From NCBI GenBank assembly GCA_035686605.1, contig DASRZI010000479.1:1-23008 (forward strand): a stretch of 23,008 bases of DNA, read 5' to 3'. The position numbers and the translations under genes are program-made. Positions 6,824 through 14,949 of this stretch are shown one piece after another. Origin of the DNA: UBA11865 sp035686605 (GTDB lineage: Bacteria > Chloroflexota > Anaerolineae > Promineifilales > Promineifilaceae). The notes beneath the pieces are model-generated. The model was given only the letters and a program-made list of their open reading frames with translations, was not told the origin of the DNA and ran no database searches. Numbering within the stretch: position 1 is the stretch's first letter; every line of letters begins with the position of its first letter.

Positions 6824-9619
6824 CTAGGAGTGGGACTCTATGAATTCCGAGGCTTCCTGTACGCATTCGGGGCACTCCTCCACATCGATGAGTTCCAAAA
6901 ACCGCTGAAAATCTTCCAACGCCCCACCAATATCTTCAATCGTGTCAAAAAGCCAGGCTCTTTCCCAATAACACCAGGCTTTTTCCGGATCCAGTTCGAG
7001 GCAGCGGCTCAAATCCGAAATCGCGGCATCGAAATCTTCGACAACATGGGCGAAGTAAAGATACCGTGCGTGGTAGGCATCAGGATTATCCGGCTCTCGT
7101 TCGACGGCGATGTTCCAGGCATCAAAAGCAGGATCCACCTCACCCAGGTCGTCATAGTAGAAATAACCAAGGTCGATGAAGGACCAGGCATCGGTGGTGT
7201 CGAACTCAGTGGCTCGAATGTAGTCCGCTAACGCCGCATCTAGGTCTCCCATTTCTCGGAGCAGTCCTGCCCGAAAACCATAGCGCCCGGCTGTGCCTGG
7301 ATCAAGTTCGATCGCCATGTCCGCGTCTGCGATGGCGCCTTCGTAATCCCCCAGATCATTGGCCCGAATCTGTGCCCTTTCGACGTAGAGCTCTGGGTCT
7401 TCTGGACCGATTTCCATCGCCTCCTCGAGCACGCGGATCGCCCCCTCTGGATCTTCTAACCTATCTTGAAGTGTGTATGCTTTTTCAATGCGATGCCATG
7501 ATTCGCTTGGTTCGAGCTCGATGGCTCTATCGTGGTCGGCAATGGCTGCTTCGCCATCGCCAAGCATCCGTAAAGTGATAGCGCGCGCTGTAAACCGCCA
7601 GGCTTCCTCAGGGTTTTGGTCGATGGCCAAGTTAAAATAGACCAAGGCCCTATCCCAATCTCCTAAGCCCCAGGCATAAATTTCCGCAATATGCTCCGCA
7701 ATCCATGGATCCTCGGGAGTTAATTCGTATGCTCTCAGCGAGTCGCCCAACGATGCTTCAAAATCTCCCATTTCATCAAAGGTTTTCGCGCGTTCCGTTA
7801 AGGCGCGAGCGCTATCTGGATCAAGCCCAATGGACACACTGAGGAGATCTAGGGACACATCGAAGTCACCGCGAGATCGATATACAGCCCCAAGATCGAT
7901 GTAAGGAGCAGGATTATCAGGTTCCAGTTCGATAGCCTGGTGGAAATCTTCAATGGCTCTATCTGAGTCGTCGGATCCCCGGTAAGCGATCCCTCTTTCG
8001 AAATAGTATTCAGTACGTGGCTCAAGTTCGATTGCTCGATTCAAATCGTCAATCGCCGAATGGTAATCTTCGATCCAATTGAATAATTGGCCTCTCTGGA
8101 AATAGTGATCGGCGTACTCAGGATCAAGTTCGATCGCCATGGAGGCTCTTTCCACAGCTGCATCGTAGTCTCCTTTATCGAACAGCGCATATGCCTCCTC
8201 CATGAAGGCCAGCGCTTGATCGCGCTGATCTTCCGGAGCTGCAGCACTCGGCTGGGCGTCGTATTGATCCTCGACAACGACAGGCTCCTCATCGGAAGTA
8301 TCCCCTGCGCTGGAAACAGTTTCAACGCGAGCTGATTCAGTCACGTCTGCTTGCGCTGTCCCCTCTTGATCAGGTGAAAACACCCCCGTTGCTGCGAGAA
8401 TAACCCCAGCCAGGATGATGAATGCAGCCACAGCAAGTCCAGCCAATAAAATGGGATTCCTGAGTGGGCTCTTCTTTGGATCTTCGGGCTTGGTAGGGAA
8501 GATGGGTCTGGCTACTTCTGTCTCAGGCAGCGGCTCTTCTTGGACAATATCAGGCGCTCTTATTGGCTCCGGTCGAGTATCAAAATCTGGTGGTGATATT
8601 TCAGTCTCTGGGTGTTCAGCCGTAATGTCAGGGGGACTGACCTCCATTGGAGGCGCCAATTCGGTCTGGTCTGATACCGCTGCCCCTGCCACGGCGAGGT
8701 CCGCTGCGACCTCTAGAACCGGTGATATGGGAGGAGAAGTAGGTTGGTCTTCGGGAAGAGGTTGCTCGGGTGCTGGCAGAACGACGGGGGCTGCCTGGGA
8801 AGTTCCGGGTCGAGAAATAGCCTCAAGGCTGTCGGTCATCTCGTTTGCAGTGGAATACCGCTCGTCCGGCGCTTTGGCCATGGTCCGGGCTATCACGACG
8901 TCAATCCCAACAGGAAGATTAGGCATAACTTGTCTGATATCCGGTATTGGATCAATAACGTGTTTCATCATGACCTTGGCGGGAGTATCGTCCTGATAGG
9001 GTCTCTGCCCGGTGAGCATCTCAAAACAAATCACCCCAAGGGCATAGATGTCACTCCGGCCGTCGATATTCTTATCGCCGTATATTTGTTCCGGGCTCAT
9101 GTAAGCCGGAGTGCCTACCACCGCTTGGCCCGTCAATGTCACCGTACTCTCGGTTATGCGGGCAATGCCAAAATCTGCAAGAAAGGCATCGCCGTATTCA
9201 TCGAACAGGACGTTACTCGGCTTTAGATCGCGATGAATAACCCCTTTTGCATGGGCGCGTGATAGAGCTCCGCCGATTCGTTGGAGGATAATGCTGGTAT
9301 CTTTTATCGATAGAGCACCATGTTTGAGCCGGTCGGTTAGCGTTCCCCCGGTCATGAGTCGCATGATCAAAAACAACCGGTCGTCATCCTCTCCAAAGTC
9401 GTAGACCGGCACGATCGCAGGGTGCTCGAGTGCGGCAATCGTCTGAGCTTCTCGTTCGAAGCGTGCGCGCAGCAGCTTGTCTGTCAGGTGTTCACCAGCC
9501 ATGATCTTGACTGCCACATCACGCTTGAACAAGGGATCGAAGGCACGGTAGACGGTGGCCATTCCTCCCCGACCGATTTCGTCGATGATCTGATACCTGC
9601 TGATAATTTGCTGGCTCAT
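6824..9619 (-). CDS. Membrane Ser/Thr protein kinase with extracytoplasmic TPR array
   Basis: A 931-residue Hanks-type (PknB-like) kinase. The kinase domain covers residues 9-268: glycine loop GRGGMATVY (17-25), Lys38 in VAVKIM, catalytic HRDLKPSN (Asp131), DFG at 149-151 and GTPAYMSPEQ (169-178). All key residues are intact, so it should be active. A Pro/Glu-rich linker (270-385) leads to one membrane helix (390-412), then an acidic spacer and about 13 consecutive TPR units (about 465-920), many with the ending AIELDP or AIELEP. By topology the kinase is cytoplasmic and the TPR array is outside, probably binding a protein or peptide ligand. The ATG at 9619 has AGGAG six bases upstream. A pentapeptide-repeat gene follows and may be part of the same pathway. 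Confidence 0.95.
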   Translation of the reverse strand: MSQQIISRYQIIDEIGRGGMATVYRAFDPLFKRDVAVKIMAGEHLTDKLLRARFEREAQTIAALEHPAIVPVYDFGEDDDRLFLIMRLMTGGTLTDRLKHGALSIKDTSIILQRIGGALSRAHAKGVIHRDLKPSNVLFDEYGDAFLADFGIARITESTVTLTGQAVVGTPAYMSPEQIYGDKNIDGRSDIYALGVICFEMLTGQRPYQDDTPAKVMMKHVIDPIPDIRQVMPNLPVGIDVVIARTMAKAPDERYSTANEMTDSLEAISRPGTSQAAPVVLPAPEQPLPEDQPTSPPISPVLEVAADLAVAGAAVSDQTELAPPMEVSPPDITAEHPETEISPPDFDTRPEPIRAPDIVQEEPLPETEVARPIFPTKPEDPKKSPLRNPILLAGLAVAAFIILAGVILAATGVFSPDQEGTAQADVTESARVETVSSAGDTSDEEPVVVEDQYDAQPSAAAPEDQRDQALAFMEEAYALFDKGDYDAAVERASMAIELDPEYADHYFQRGQLFNWIEDYHSAIDDLNRAIELEPRTEYYFERGIAYRGSDDSDRAIEDFHQAIELEPDNPAPYIDLGAVYRSRGDFDVSLDLLSVSIGLDPDSARALTERAKTFDEMGDFEASLGDSLRAYELTPEDPWIAEHIAEIYAWGLGDWDRALVYFNLAIDQNPEEAWRFTARAITLRMLGDGEAAIADHDRAIELEPSESWHRIEKAYTLQDRLEDPEGAIRVLEEAMEIGPEDPELYVERAQIRANDLGDYEGAIADADMAIELDPGTAGRYGFRAGLLREMGDLDAALADYIRATEFDTTDAWSFIDLGYFYYDDLGEVDPAFDAWNIAVEREPDNPDAYHARYLYFAHVVEDFDAAISDLSRCLELDPEKAWCYWERAWLFDTIEDIGGALEDFQRFLELIDVEECPECVQEASEFIESHS

Positions 9620-9828
9620 ATTTAGCTCCTAAACGGTCAAAATGATGCAGAATCTGCCGGCACTCTACTCTATGGATCCGCCGTCGAACGCGGATGAGAT
9701 GTTGGCTTCGCGGTCATGTCCGTTTGCGCTCTGAGATAGGTGGATAACCTTGCTAACCGAATACTCTGTCTCAAAGTTAGGGTTTTAGCTATCGATTGGA
9801 GTATCAATCATATCAAGCGTTCAGCCGC

Positions 9829-9857
9829 ATTATAAGTTAGGAGTGAGGCCGGCACAA
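9829..9857 (-). promoter_or_regulatory. Possible promoter for the kinase gene
   Basis: On the minus strand a perfect TATAAT (9834-9829) lies 17 bases after TTGTGC (9857-9852), which matches only half of the -35 consensus. It would leave a leader of about 200 bases before the kinase ATG. That leader contains a 6-bp hairpin (ATCCGC 9676-9681 with GCGGAT 9690-9695). This is based on sequence match alone. Confidence 0.28.
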
Positions 9858-10465
9858 CTACACATCCGGATAGGTTGTTCCAAGCGGGGATTGTAGGGCA
9901 TGAAGCGTCTGTATGGCTCAGGCTTCCAAAGACCGTCGCCCATTCGACTCTCATACTCACAACTGGCGCGCGACAAAATTGATGGCATTACTCGGACCCC
10001 CCCAAAAAAAACGCTATTTTGAATAAACTGACCTGGAGCTTGAGCCAGGAACAATGTCGCTGGTTAGACATACAGCTGCCGCTGACGACTAATGTTGAAT
10101 GGGAGTCCGCGACAGCGACAATCAGCGATGGACGATGTCCGATGACGGATATTGAATCTAGACCTCTACGGTTTTTACTTTTAGGATACGTAGACGCGTG
10201 GATTGTTTTGGCCAAAGCAGGAATGCAAACGCATCTTGAGCCAGGGCTTGTACGCAGAATGGTTTTTACCTATGTCCTCGGAAAGCCATTTCCAACATTG
10301 CCACGATATGGTCAAGTGTCGCCAATGGAATATCAACTCACGTTCTTTGATGGCGCGATATTTGCAGGCTCCTCTAAGCAAACCAGAAAGCTCAGGTCGC
10401 TCGCACTATGATGAGGCGACGATAGTCAGAGTTTCTGCAAAGAGTCTTTTTCGATCAGTGCTCTA
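9858..10465. other. Poorly coding stretch with C7A8 homopolymer; no confident gene
   Basis: No reading frame here is convincing. The longest is a plus-strand frame from a TTG at 10019 to 10411 (130 codons, MNKLTWSLSQEQ...). It has no SD and no recognised motif. Overlapping frames of similar quality exist on both strands, which suggests non-coding or decayed DNA. A run of seven C followed by eight A (9997-10011) stands out. On the minus strand this run joins two short open frames (9988-10215 and 9830-10054), so a decayed or frameshifted gene is possible. No family is recognised. Confidence 0.4.
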
Positions 10466-10798
10466 CTAATTACTCAGCAGGATCGTCACGCAGTCGCAAA
10501 TCAGGATGACTCCGCCCATAACAAATACGCATCCGGGGACGAGCGGCCAATAGTGTGAATCATCCGTAAATAACCCGGTGAGCATTGTTATGGTGAACAG
10601 ACCGATTCCAATGGCTAGCAGCGTGATGGCCCGTCTCGGATTGATGTCGCCATCGCGGAATAATCCGCTCTCGTCAACTATCGCCGATGCAAGGGCTATA
10701 CCGAAAAGGATTCCAGACAGGATCATCCAGACGGCGGATTTTTTAATGACACCGGTCCTGAGAAGTAAGAGGCTCAAGAGGAAGAAGACGACATACAT
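10466..10798 (-). CDS. Small predicted membrane protein of unknown function
   Basis: A 110-residue hydrophobic protein with about four membrane segments: VVFFLLSLLLL near the N-terminus, WMILSGILFGIALASAI, AITLLAIGIGLFTITML and WPLVPGCVFVMGGVILI. The pair of helices joined by a short polar loop ending in W-P-L-(V/I)-P-G resembles the small membrane domain found in LiaF-like and other DUF-type proteins of Gram-positives and Chloroflexota. That is a similarity of style, not an identification. The ATG at 10798 has no SD, and an in-frame TGA lies just upstream (10808-10810), so the gene could be a truncated remnant. The neighbouring DNA is otherwise poorly coding. Confidence 0.5.
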   Translation of the reverse strand: MYVVFFLLSLLLLRTGVIKKSAVWMILSGILFGIALASAIVDESGLFRDGDINPRRAITLLAIGIGLFTITMLTGLFTDDSHYWPLVPGCVFVMGGVILICDCVTILLSN

Positions 10799-11265
10799 CG
10801 GGTGGTTTATTCATTCGAATCTGATTCTCTGGAAGAGCAGATTCTAAATAGAGCGAATTTCCGTATTTCTTCCCGTGCGGGCGAAATCTGTATAAGCGTA
10901 GATACCATGTTGTCAAGCGGTATTTGCTGGTGCAGCCTTACCCAAAACGAAATGAACCTACGCTGGAATAACGGGCAAGGCAGTTAGAAGGGAATGTTAA
11001 GTCAGATACAGCTGTCTGATTCTTCGCAGCCTTGACCCTACAGCAGTTGTACCAAAGAGCGGTATCGACGCCATCGGAACCTCCCTCGACATGATCCTCA
11101 TCAAAACGACCCCTACTGAGGCCAACCGTACATGGATTGGGCATTCGCCATTTACCATACCGACACTATTTAGCACGACAGGGGTAAGTTAAGGGCCGGG
11201 TAAAGATTCCGAGCTAGCACCTTCTAGCTCGAGTTGATCCACGATTCACTCAGAAAGGAGAATAT
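10799..11265. other. Intergenic stretch without a supported gene
   Basis: Only short frames occur, for example 68 codons on the minus strand at 10938-11144 with no SD or recognisable motif. The only clear structure is the hairpin at 11210-11231. It could contain the promoter of the small membrane protein, but no good -10/-35 pair was found. Confidence 0.4.
11210..11231 (-). terminator. Hairpin downstream of aldo/keto reductase gene, possible terminator
   Basis: A perfect 8-bp stem (CGAGCTAG at 11210-11217 pairing with CTAGCTCG at 11224-11231) encloses a 6-base loop. It begins 34 bases after the stop of the aldo/keto reductase gene, read on the minus strand. The bases after the stem are only moderately T-rich (GGAATCTTTACC), so it is a weak terminator candidate or an mRNA 3' stabiliser. 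Confidence 0.4.
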
Positions 11266-12273
11266 CTAATCTTGCATCGAGTTCCTTTCAAGAATGGCAT
11301 TTACCATCTCCATTTGGTCGCCGGTAAGCGGTCCAAAAGCCATGGCCCCAGCGTTCTCTTTCACTTGGTCAATCGTTTTAAAGCCCGGTATTGGCACCGT
11401 CATCGGACTTGCGGCCCATATCCAGGCCAGGGCGCCTTGAGCCAGCGTTCGGCCGTTGCTGGTTAGGATTTCCCTCAAGTTCTCTAGCTTTATTAGCCAA
11501 TCGATGTTTACACCTTTGCCACTGAGTCCGGGGAACCATTCGGATGCCCGGCTGCGCACGTCGTCGGCCGCGAATTCAGTCTGGGAAGAGAATTTCCCAG
11601 TCAATATACCCATGCCCAAAGGCCCACGATTCAGACTGGCGAGGTTTAATTCACGGCAAAGACGCAGCAGCTCCATGTTGCCATCGAAAATATTCAGCTG
11701 CTGTTGGACGAAGCTGCAATGAGCCCCTTCTGAAAAATCTCGAACGGCTCCTACGCGGTCAGTGCTCCAGCCATAGGACCGAATCTTTCCCTCAGTGACC
11801 AGTTCTTCCAAAACAGTTCGAACCTGGCGTGATTTCTCAATGCTATAGCCCCAGACATGGAGTTGGTAGATATCGATGTAATCGGTGTCCAGTCTTCGGA
11901 GGCTGGCTTCGCAATCGGCCTTAATCCTGCCGGCAATCTGACCATATTCTTCATCGCCGTCATAAGGGTGAACATCTTTTGCTACCTCATTCACCTCATA
12001 GCCGAACTTGGTCGCGATGACAACCTGATCCCGGCGGTGACCGACCGCTTGACCCAGGACACGCTCGCTGTGTCCGCAGCCATAATTGGCAGCCGTATCG
12101 AACAAGGTAACGCCCATGTCAAGGGCGGTGTGTATAGCGCGAATCGATTCAGCGTCATCTATCTGACCCCATCCGGCTGCTTCACCCTGAAATGTCCATA
12201 CTCCTCCGATGGCCCAGCAACCCATTCCAACAGCCGACGATCCGATACCTGACCTGCCTAAAATTCGTTCCAT
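11266..12273 (-). CDS. Aldo/keto reductase
   Basis: A 335-residue (alpha/beta)8-barrel oxidoreductase of the aldo/keto reductase superfamily, expected to reduce aldehydes or ketones with NADPH in the cytoplasm. The catalytic tetrad is complete: Asp59 and Tyr64 in LFDTAANYG, Lys89 in IATKFG and His139 in YQLHVWG. The GPLGMGILTGKF segment and the C-terminal PIPGFKTIDQVKENAGA (cofactor phosphate loop region) are typical of the YajO/IolS-like group. The length is normal. The ATG at 12273 has GGAG about 8 bases upstream. The gene is transcribed away from the hydrogenase operon across a 195-base spacer. The natural substrate cannot be deduced. Confidence 0.93.
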   Translation of the reverse strand: MERILGRSGIGSSAVGMGCWAIGGVWTFQGEAAGWGQIDDAESIRAIHTALDMGVTLFDTAANYGCGHSERVLGQAVGHRRDQVVIATKFGYEVNEVAKDVHPYDGDEEYGQIAGRIKADCEASLRRLDTDYIDIYQLHVWGYSIEKSRQVRTVLEELVTEGKIRSYGWSTDRVGAVRDFSEGAHCSFVQQQLNIFDGNMELLRLCRELNLASLNRGPLGMGILTGKFSSQTEFAADDVRSRASEWFPGLSGKGVNIDWLIKLENLREILTSNGRTLAQGALAWIWAASPMTVPIPGFKTIDQVKENAGAMAFGPLTGDQMEMVNAILERNSMQD

Positions 12274-12468
12274 TTCATGACTCCGTGAGGTCGTATTTCC
12301 GCTGAATATTGTTAAGATCTGTAGCTATTATTTTGGTCAAATTTGTTTCTGAGGCAAGGTTATCGGATCCAGCATCAGCCTGTGGGCAGAAAGCCTTTAT
12401 GCCCGAGTAGAATCTGCTTTTCTGGCCACGTTGGATTCGATTCTAAGCGATCTATCTAGGAGATGATT
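12274..12468. promoter_or_regulatory. Divergent regulatory spacer: aldo/keto reductase and hydrogenase operon
   Basis: This 195-base region must contain the 5' ends of both transcripts. A small hairpin (GGGCA near 12383 with TGCCC near 12400) and AT-rich patches (AATATTGTTAAG, TATTATTTTGG) are visible. No -10/-35 pair or symmetrical FNR/CRP-type site could be called with confidence. An AGGAG SD for the first operon gene is at 12458-12462. Confidence 0.4.
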
Positions 12469-12942
12469 ATGGAGAGCCAGGAACTCGACGAACTACTTCA
12501 AATAAAACCCTGGTTCCAAGCCTTGGACCCAGCCCATTTTCAGAAATTGATCGATATCGCGACCGTTGCAAGTTGGTCGGAAGGTCAGATAGTTTTCGAC
12601 GAAGGAGACCAGGTGGATCTCCTCTATCTGGTTATGGAAGGCCGAGTCGCACTTGAGATGTACATACCAGACCGGGGACGCAGGACGATTCTGACGGTTG
12701 GACCAGATGAGGTATTCGGCTGGTCGGCCGTTGTACCGACCTCGGGGATCAGAATGGCCAGCGCCAGAGCCGTGACCCAAACGAGTGCTATCGCCTTCGA
12801 CAGCCAGGCCCTGCGCGAAGCGTGCGAAAAGGACCACGACCTGGGCTACTTTGTCTACCGGCGGTTGACCAACATCATCGCCGGCAGGCTGTCCGCCACA
12901 AGACTCCAGCTCATCGACATGTACGGCAAGGAAAGGAACTGA
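12469..12942 (+). CDS. Small cyclic-nucleotide-binding-domain protein without DNA-binding domain
   Basis: From the ATG at 12469 (AGGAG six bases upstream; the ATG at 12463 abuts the SD and is less likely) the product is 157 residues. It is a single cNMP-binding beta-roll of the CRP/FNR type: GQIVFDEGDQVDLLYLVMEG near 39-58, then the phosphate-binding region GPDEVFGWSAVV. CRP-like regulators are about 220-230 residues and carry a C-terminal HTH. This protein ends after the long C-helix, so it should not bind DNA by itself. In the phosphate-binding cassette the canonical FGE...PRxA is replaced by FGWSAVV and SGIRMASA, so cAMP binding is doubtful. It is the first gene of the hydrogenase operon, one base before the next gene, and may sense a signal or adapt the enzyme. 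The role is inferred. Confidence 0.85.
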   Translation: MESQELDELLQIKPWFQALDPAHFQKLIDIATVASWSEGQIVFDEGDQVDLLYLVMEGRVALEMYIPDRGRRTILTVGPDEVFGWSAVVPTSGIRMASARAVTQTSAIAFDSQALREACEKDHDLGYFVYRRLTNIIAGRLSATRLQLIDMYGKERN

Positions 12943-12943
12943 C

Positions 12944-14071
12944 TTGGCGATGACCGAATCGACCCCCACTGTTGGTAGACATGTAATCATCCCCAAAGAT
13001 GGATTGCAGGCTGTATTCGATTCCTTAATGAGCGCCGGGTATGTCATTGTCGGGCCGACCGTAGACCAGGAAGCGATCGTCTACGAGACCATTGAGAATA
13101 TCGCAGAGCTGCCTGTTGGCTGGACTGATGATCAAGGACCTGGCCAATATCGGATCCGCCAGCGTGACGATGGAAAATTCTTCGGCTATGTCGTGGGCCC
13201 TTCGACATGGAAGAAATACTTATACCCACCAGAACTCACCTTATTTACCTGCCGGCAGCTTGATGGCGAGCTCCAATTCGAGACCAGGCAGGAGGTGTCG
13301 AAGTTCGCATTGGTCGGCGTACGAGGTTGCGAGCTGGCAGCGATTGGGATCCAGGATCGCATTCTGCTTGAAGGACTCTATCAAGATCCACACTATAGAA
13401 ATAGACGCGAGCAAGCATTCATCCTGGCGGTCAACTGCACCGAGCCCGGCGAGACCTGTTTCTGCACCTCGATGAAATCTGGACCACGGTGTGACTCAGG
13501 TTTTGATCTCGCCTTAACGGAGCTACCTGACAGTTTCTTGTTGGAGGTTGGCTCCGAGCTTGGAGCAGAGATGCTACTTAAAAGCTCTTGGAAACACGCC
13601 GGCGCCTTTGATCTGAACCAAGCCACCAAGCTCCTTGATCAAGCGGAGAATCATATGGGCCGGTCGATGGAGACTAGTGATCTGCCTGAACTCCTGTACA
13701 CCAACCTCGATTCTAAGCGATGGGACATAGTCTCTCAGCGCTGTCTTTCTTGCACGAACTGTACTATTGTCTGTCCTACTTGTTTCTGCACAGATGTGCT
13801 TGATACCAGCGATTTAACTGGTCAACAAACAGAACGAAAAAGAGTATGGGATTCCTGCTTCAGCTCTGATTTCTCATATGTGCATGGGGGTAATACGAGA
13901 CCAAATATCCGATCTCGCTACCGGCAATGGCTGACCCACAAACTGGCCTCGTGGTCCGACCAATTTGGTGAACTCGGCTGTACAGGATGCGGTCGCTGCA
14001 TAACCTGGTGCCCCGTAGGGATCGACCTGACCGAAGAGATATCGGCAATTCGCGAAGGAGGTCTGGTATGA
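12944..14071 (+). CDS. hydB: Group 3b [NiFe] hydrogenase beta subunit (4Fe-4S, sulfhydrogenase HydB-type)
   Basis: A 375-residue electron-transfer subunit. Two ferredoxin-type 4Fe-4S motifs lie near the C-terminus: Cys267/270/273/277 (CLSCTNCTIVCPTC) and Cys346/349/352/356 (CTGCGRCITWCP). Upstream, FALVGVRGCELAAIGIQDRI (121-140) is characteristic of the HydB/sulfite-reductase-A-like family. It should carry electrons between the flavin subunit and the small hydrogenase subunit in the cytoplasm. The start is TTG at 12944, six bases after AGGA; an ATG at 12950 is the alternative. It begins one base after the stop of the cNMP gene and overlaps the next gene by ATGA, so it is tightly coupled in the operon. 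No cysteine of either cluster is missing. Confidence 0.93.
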   Translation: MAMTESTPTVGRHVIIPKDGLQAVFDSLMSAGYVIVGPTVDQEAIVYETIENIAELPVGWTDDQGPGQYRIRQRDDGKFFGYVVGPSTWKKYLYPPELTLFTCRQLDGELQFETRQEVSKFALVGVRGCELAAIGIQDRILLEGLYQDPHYRNRREQAFILAVNCTEPGETCFCTSMKSGPRCDSGFDLALTELPDSFLLEVGSELGAEMLLKSSWKHAGAFDLNQATKLLDQAENHMGRSMETSDLPELLYTNLDSKRWDIVSQRCLSCTNCTIVCPTCFCTDVLDTSDLTGQQTERKRVWDSCFSSDFSYVHGGNTRPNIRSRYRQWLTHKLASWSDQFGELGCTGCGRCITWCPVGIDLTEEISAIREGGLV

Positions 14072-14949
14072 CCGTCATCGGGACTGCTTCCGAGCAGCAT
14101 TCAGCCCCAGACATCAAAAATCGCGATCCAATGGTGCCCTATGCTGCAGTCGTCGAGAAGATAATCCATGAGATCGCCGACACAGCTACCTATACAGTGG
14201 TATTCAAAGACGCCGTTGTGCAGGAGCAATATCAGTTTCTACCTGGACAATTCAACATGCTGTATTTGCCAGGAATTGGCGAGGCGGCAATATCGATCAG
14301 TTCTGATCCAGCTGACCCAGGAACATTGCACCATACAATAAGAGAAGCGGGCAATGTAACCGGGGCATTGGCCCGTCATCGTGTCGGAGATACCATCGGG
14401 ATTCGTGGTCCCTATGGCAGCGCCTGGCCTGTGGAAGCTGCCGTCGACATGGATCTCATCATCGTAAGCGGTGGCATTGGACTTGCCCCACTACGTCCAG
14501 TTGTCTATCACGTCATTGGACATCGGAGCGATTACGGAAAGGTAACCGTTTTGTGCGGTGCTCGCTCTCCGGCCGACATCCTTTACCCGGACGAATTTGA
14601 TTCCTGGCGAGACCACGATATCGAGGTCATCGTCACCGTTGATCGGGCCGATAAAAACTGGTCAGGTCATGTCGGTGTTGTACCGATGATGTTCTACAGG
14701 CTGCGCCCTGACCACACCCGCACGATAGTCTTCACCTGTGGTCCGGAGATCATGATGCGCTTTGTTGTTTACGAAGCCCTTGCCCGCCGTATAGACAAGG
14801 GCCGTATCTACCTGTCCCTGGAACGCAACATGAAATGTGCTGTTGGATTCTGTGGCCATTGCCAATATGGACCGGCTTTTCTCTGTAGGGATGGACCGGT
14901 TTTGAGTTTTGAACAGATAGAGCCTTTCTTTGGCGTGGAGGAGTTCTAA
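14068..14949 (+). CDS. hydG: Group 3b hydrogenase gamma subunit (FAD/NAD(P)-binding, HydG-type)
   Basis: A 293-residue ferredoxin-NADP reductase-like subunit, the site of NAD(P)+ reduction in the complex. The FAD-binding segment is near 72-80 (EAAISISSD), the nucleotide-binding motif SGGIGLAPLRPV is at 134-145, and TCGPEIMM is at 223-230. The C-terminus binds a 2Fe-2S cluster through Cys257/262/265/273, as in dihydroorotate dehydrogenase electron-transfer subunits. The ATG at 14068 is preferred: it overlaps the upstream stop as ATGA and has AAGGAGGT five bases upstream. A longer in-frame extension to 13987 overlaps hydB and reads as its shadow. The gene overlaps hydD as TAATG. Whether NADP or NAD is preferred is not determined from sequence. 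Confidence 0.93.
   Translation: MTVIGTASEQHSAPDIKNRDPMVPYAAVVEKIIHEIADTATYTVVFKDAVVQEQYQFLPGQFNMLYLPGIGEAAISISSDPADPGTLHHTIREAGNVTGALARHRVGDTIGIRGPYGSAWPVEAAVDMDLIIVSGGIGLAPLRPVVYHVIGHRSDYGKVTVLCGARSPADILYPDEFDSWRDHDIEVIVTVDRADKNWSGHVGVVPMMFYRLRPDHTRTIVFTCGPEIMMRFVVYEALARRIDKGRIYLSLERNMKCAVGFCGHCQYGPAFLCRDGPVLSFEQIEPFFGVEEF

Noticed and set aside
7000..8230. Recurrent DNA similarity that could look like a tandem repeat array
   Set aside because: It is explained by the TPR-coding units of the kinase gene, with degenerate spacing and no CRISPR-like identical repeats.
8415..8996. Long plus-strand frame (193 codons) rich in Ser and Gly
   Set aside because: It is the antisense shadow of the Pro/Glu-rich linker and kinase domain; there is no SD and no motif.
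9739..9747. DnaA-box-like TTATCCACC on the minus strand
   Set aside because: It is a single copy with one mismatch to TTATCCACA, and there is no dnaA/dnaN, AT-rich region or box cluster to support an origin.
10019..10411. 130-codon plus-strand frame
   Set aside because: It has no SD and no recognised motif, with competing frames of equal quality on both strands; described only as part of a poorly coding stretch.
12493..13047. Minus-strand frame of 184 codons
   Set aside because: It is antisense to the cNMP gene and the hydB 5' end, both of which have clear domain matches.
13987..14067. N-terminal extension of the flavin subunit (27 residues, Arg-rich)
   Set aside because: It overlaps hydB fully, has biased composition and lacks an SD; the ATG at 14068 has AAGGAGGT and the usual ATGA overlap.
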